Source: Methanosarcina acetivorans C2A (GTDB lineage: Archaea > Halobacteriota > Methanosarcinia > Methanosarcinales > Methanosarcinaceae). Taken from it: 64,000 nt of DNA. Position numbers and translations under genes: made by a program. The stretch lies in assembly GCF_000007345.1 (NCBI RefSeq), contig NC_003552.1, positions 558,001 through 622,000 on the forward strand. The letters are read 5' to 3'. Below are positions 62,623-64,000 of this stretch, piece by piece. Position 1 is the first letter of the stretch. Every line of letters starts with the position of its first letter. The notes below the pieces were generated by a model that was not told the DNA's origin, made no database searches, and saw only the letters and a program-made list of their open reading frames with translations.

Positions 62623-64000
62623 ATGGCAACTGAATATGCTTTAAGGATGGGAGACGGGAAGAGGGTCTTCCTCACAAAAGAGAAAATCCTGGAGGAACTT
62701 GAGGCAGGTATGGCGAATGCCTCAGACCTCGGGGAAATCCCTGATCTCAGTGCCGATGAGATTGACAAGCTTGCAGAAATCCTTATGATGCCCGGGAAAG
62801 CCGTGAGTGTCGAACAGGGCATGGAAGTCCCTGTCACCCACGACATCGGTACAATCCGGCTTGACGGAGATCAGGGCAACAGCGGAGTTGGAATTCCTTC
62901 CAGCCGGCTTGTAGGTTGTATGACGCATGAACGTGCTTTTGGCGCCGATACAATGGAACTCGGGCACATCGACTACAGTTTCAAGCCGGTAAAACCCGTG
63001 GTCTCAAACGAGTGCCAGGCAATGGAAGTCTGCCAGCAGAACATGATTATTCCGCTCTTCTACGGCGCAATGCCCAACATGGGGCTTTACTACACCCCTG
63101 ACGGACCTTTCGAAAATCCCGGTGACCTCATGAAAGCTTTCAAGATTCAGGAAGCCTGGGAGTCCATGGAACATGCCGCAGAGCACCTGACCAGGGACAC
63201 TGTCTGGGTCATGCAGAAGCTCTTTGCCTCCGGGACGGACGGTGTCAACTTTGATACAACTGCAGCAGCAGGCGATGCTGACATGTACGGGACTCTGCAC
63301 GCAATCGAGGCCCTCAGGAAGGAATTCCCTGACATGTACATCGAAGCCGGCATGGCTGGAGAATGTGTTCTCGGTATGCACGGGAACCTGCAGTACGACG
63401 GCGTGACCCTTGCCGGGCTCTGGCCGCACCAGCAGGCTCCTCTTGTCGCAAAAGCCGGAGCAAACGTTTTCGGACCTGTGTGCAACACCAACACCAGCAA
63501 GACCTCAGCCTGGAACCTTGCCCGCGCAGTCAACTTCATGAAGGCAGCTGTTCAGGCTTCTCCTATTCCCTGTCATGTTGACATGGGGATGGGTGTGGGC
63601 GGAATTCCCATGCTTGAAACTCCACCTGTGGATGCTGTTACAAGGGCCAGCAAGGCAATGGTCGAAGTTGCCGGTGTCGACGGCATATAGATCGGGGTCG
63701 GCGACCCTCTGGGTATGCCGATTTCCCACATAATGGCTTCAGGTATGACCGGGATCAGAGCAGCAGGCGACCTTGTTGCAAGGATGCAGTTCTCAAAGAA
63801 CATGCGCATCGGAGAGGCAAAAGAGTACGTGGCAAAGAAACTCAATGTGGACGTAATGGACCTCGCAGACGAGCACGTTATGCGCGAACTCCGTGAAGAG
63901 CTCGATATCGGAGTGATCACCTCAGTCCCGGGTGCTGCAAAAGGCATTGCTGCGAAAATGAATATCGAGAAGCTGCTTGACATCAAGATAAACTCCTGCA
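62623..64000 (+). CDS. mtbB: Dimethylamine methyltransferase, contains pyrrolysine (C-terminus beyond window)
   Basis: The protein starts [20 protein letters not shown]. The in-frame amber codon at 63688-63690 is residue 356, the known pyrrolysine position of MtbB ([17 protein letters not shown]). The frame continues to the right edge. About 459 of the usual 467 codons are present, so only some eight C-terminal residues and the stop are missing. It transfers a methyl group from dimethylamine to MtbC. A GC-rich hairpin, GGGTC-GGC-GACCC, lies just after the amber codon. Only A-rich sequence lies directly upstream of the ATG; translation may depend on coupling or the local leader. Confidence 0.96.
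63695..63707 (+). promoter_or_regulatory. Hairpin directly after the mtbB amber codon
   Basis: GGGTC (63695-63699), loop GGC, then GACCC (63703-63707). It begins four bases after the TAG. Such structures (PYLIS-type) were proposed to favour pyrrolysine insertion, but experiments suggest they are not strictly needed. It may simply reflect coding sequence. Confidence 0.3.

Overview
The window comes from a Methanosarcina-type methanogenic archaeon. The strongest evidence is the trimethylamine/dimethylamine methyltransferase cluster at the right end. Both catalytic genes there (mttB, mtbB) carry the in-frame amber codon that encodes pyrrolysine. Supporting signs are TATA boxes of the TTTATATA type, a UPF0228 family protein, PGF-pre-PGF and PGF-CTERM-like surface proteins, many beta-propeller surface proteins and low gene density with A+T-rich spacers. 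The species cannot be named from this sequence alone.

Layout. 1-7 kb is decayed accessory DNA: the end of a PRC-barrel gene, a degenerate tandem repeat, a MITE, an SDR oxidoreductase, a PIN-type toxin/antitoxin-like pair, a small cysteine-containing protein and three separate fragments of a type I restriction hsdM gene. 5-12.7 kb holds three TolB-like beta-propeller surface proteins, one of which needs a frameshift to obtain its signal peptide, and an LigB/YgiD-type extradiol dioxygenase. 13-20 kb has a PocR/PAS histidine kinase, an unusual fusion of a dicarboxylate-symporter domain to a periplasmic solute-binding domain, a membrane protein and the PLP homeostasis protein YggS.

21.3-45 kb is an island ending at an intact tRNA-Val(CAC) gene (44880-44953, minus). 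It is subdivided by six further copies of the 3' half of that tRNA, each with a conserved flank. The segments between the copies carry mostly secreted or surface proteins (beta-helix, YVTN propellers, lipoprotein, a DUF6345-like protein with caspase-type His/Cys motifs and a propeptide-like neighbour, a broken C39-like peptidase), GyrI-like proteins, a toxin-antitoxin pair, a pentapeptide protein and an acetyltransferase. No integrase gene is visible. A ~470 bp block with a conserved hairpin and short ORF occurs in two copies plus one partial copy, upstream of genes in and next to this island.

45-57 kb is core genome: an archaeal prepilin peptidase, cbiE and cbiD (cobamide synthesis), mutL and mutS, a zinc-ribbon protein with an acidic repeat tail, tRNA-Pro(GGG), a CDP-alcohol phosphatidyltransferase and an HdrD-like iron-sulfur protein.

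57.4-64 kb is the methylamine cluster: a long structured leader, mttC, mttB, mtbC, the permease gene mttP, a small winged-helix protein, a 49-residue membrane protein and mtbB (cut by the window end). MttB and MtbB move methyl groups from tri- and dimethylamine to the corrinoid proteins MttC and MtbC. From there the methyl group goes to coenzyme M through a methyltransferase not in this window. The cbi genes supply cobamide precursors for such corrinoid proteins.
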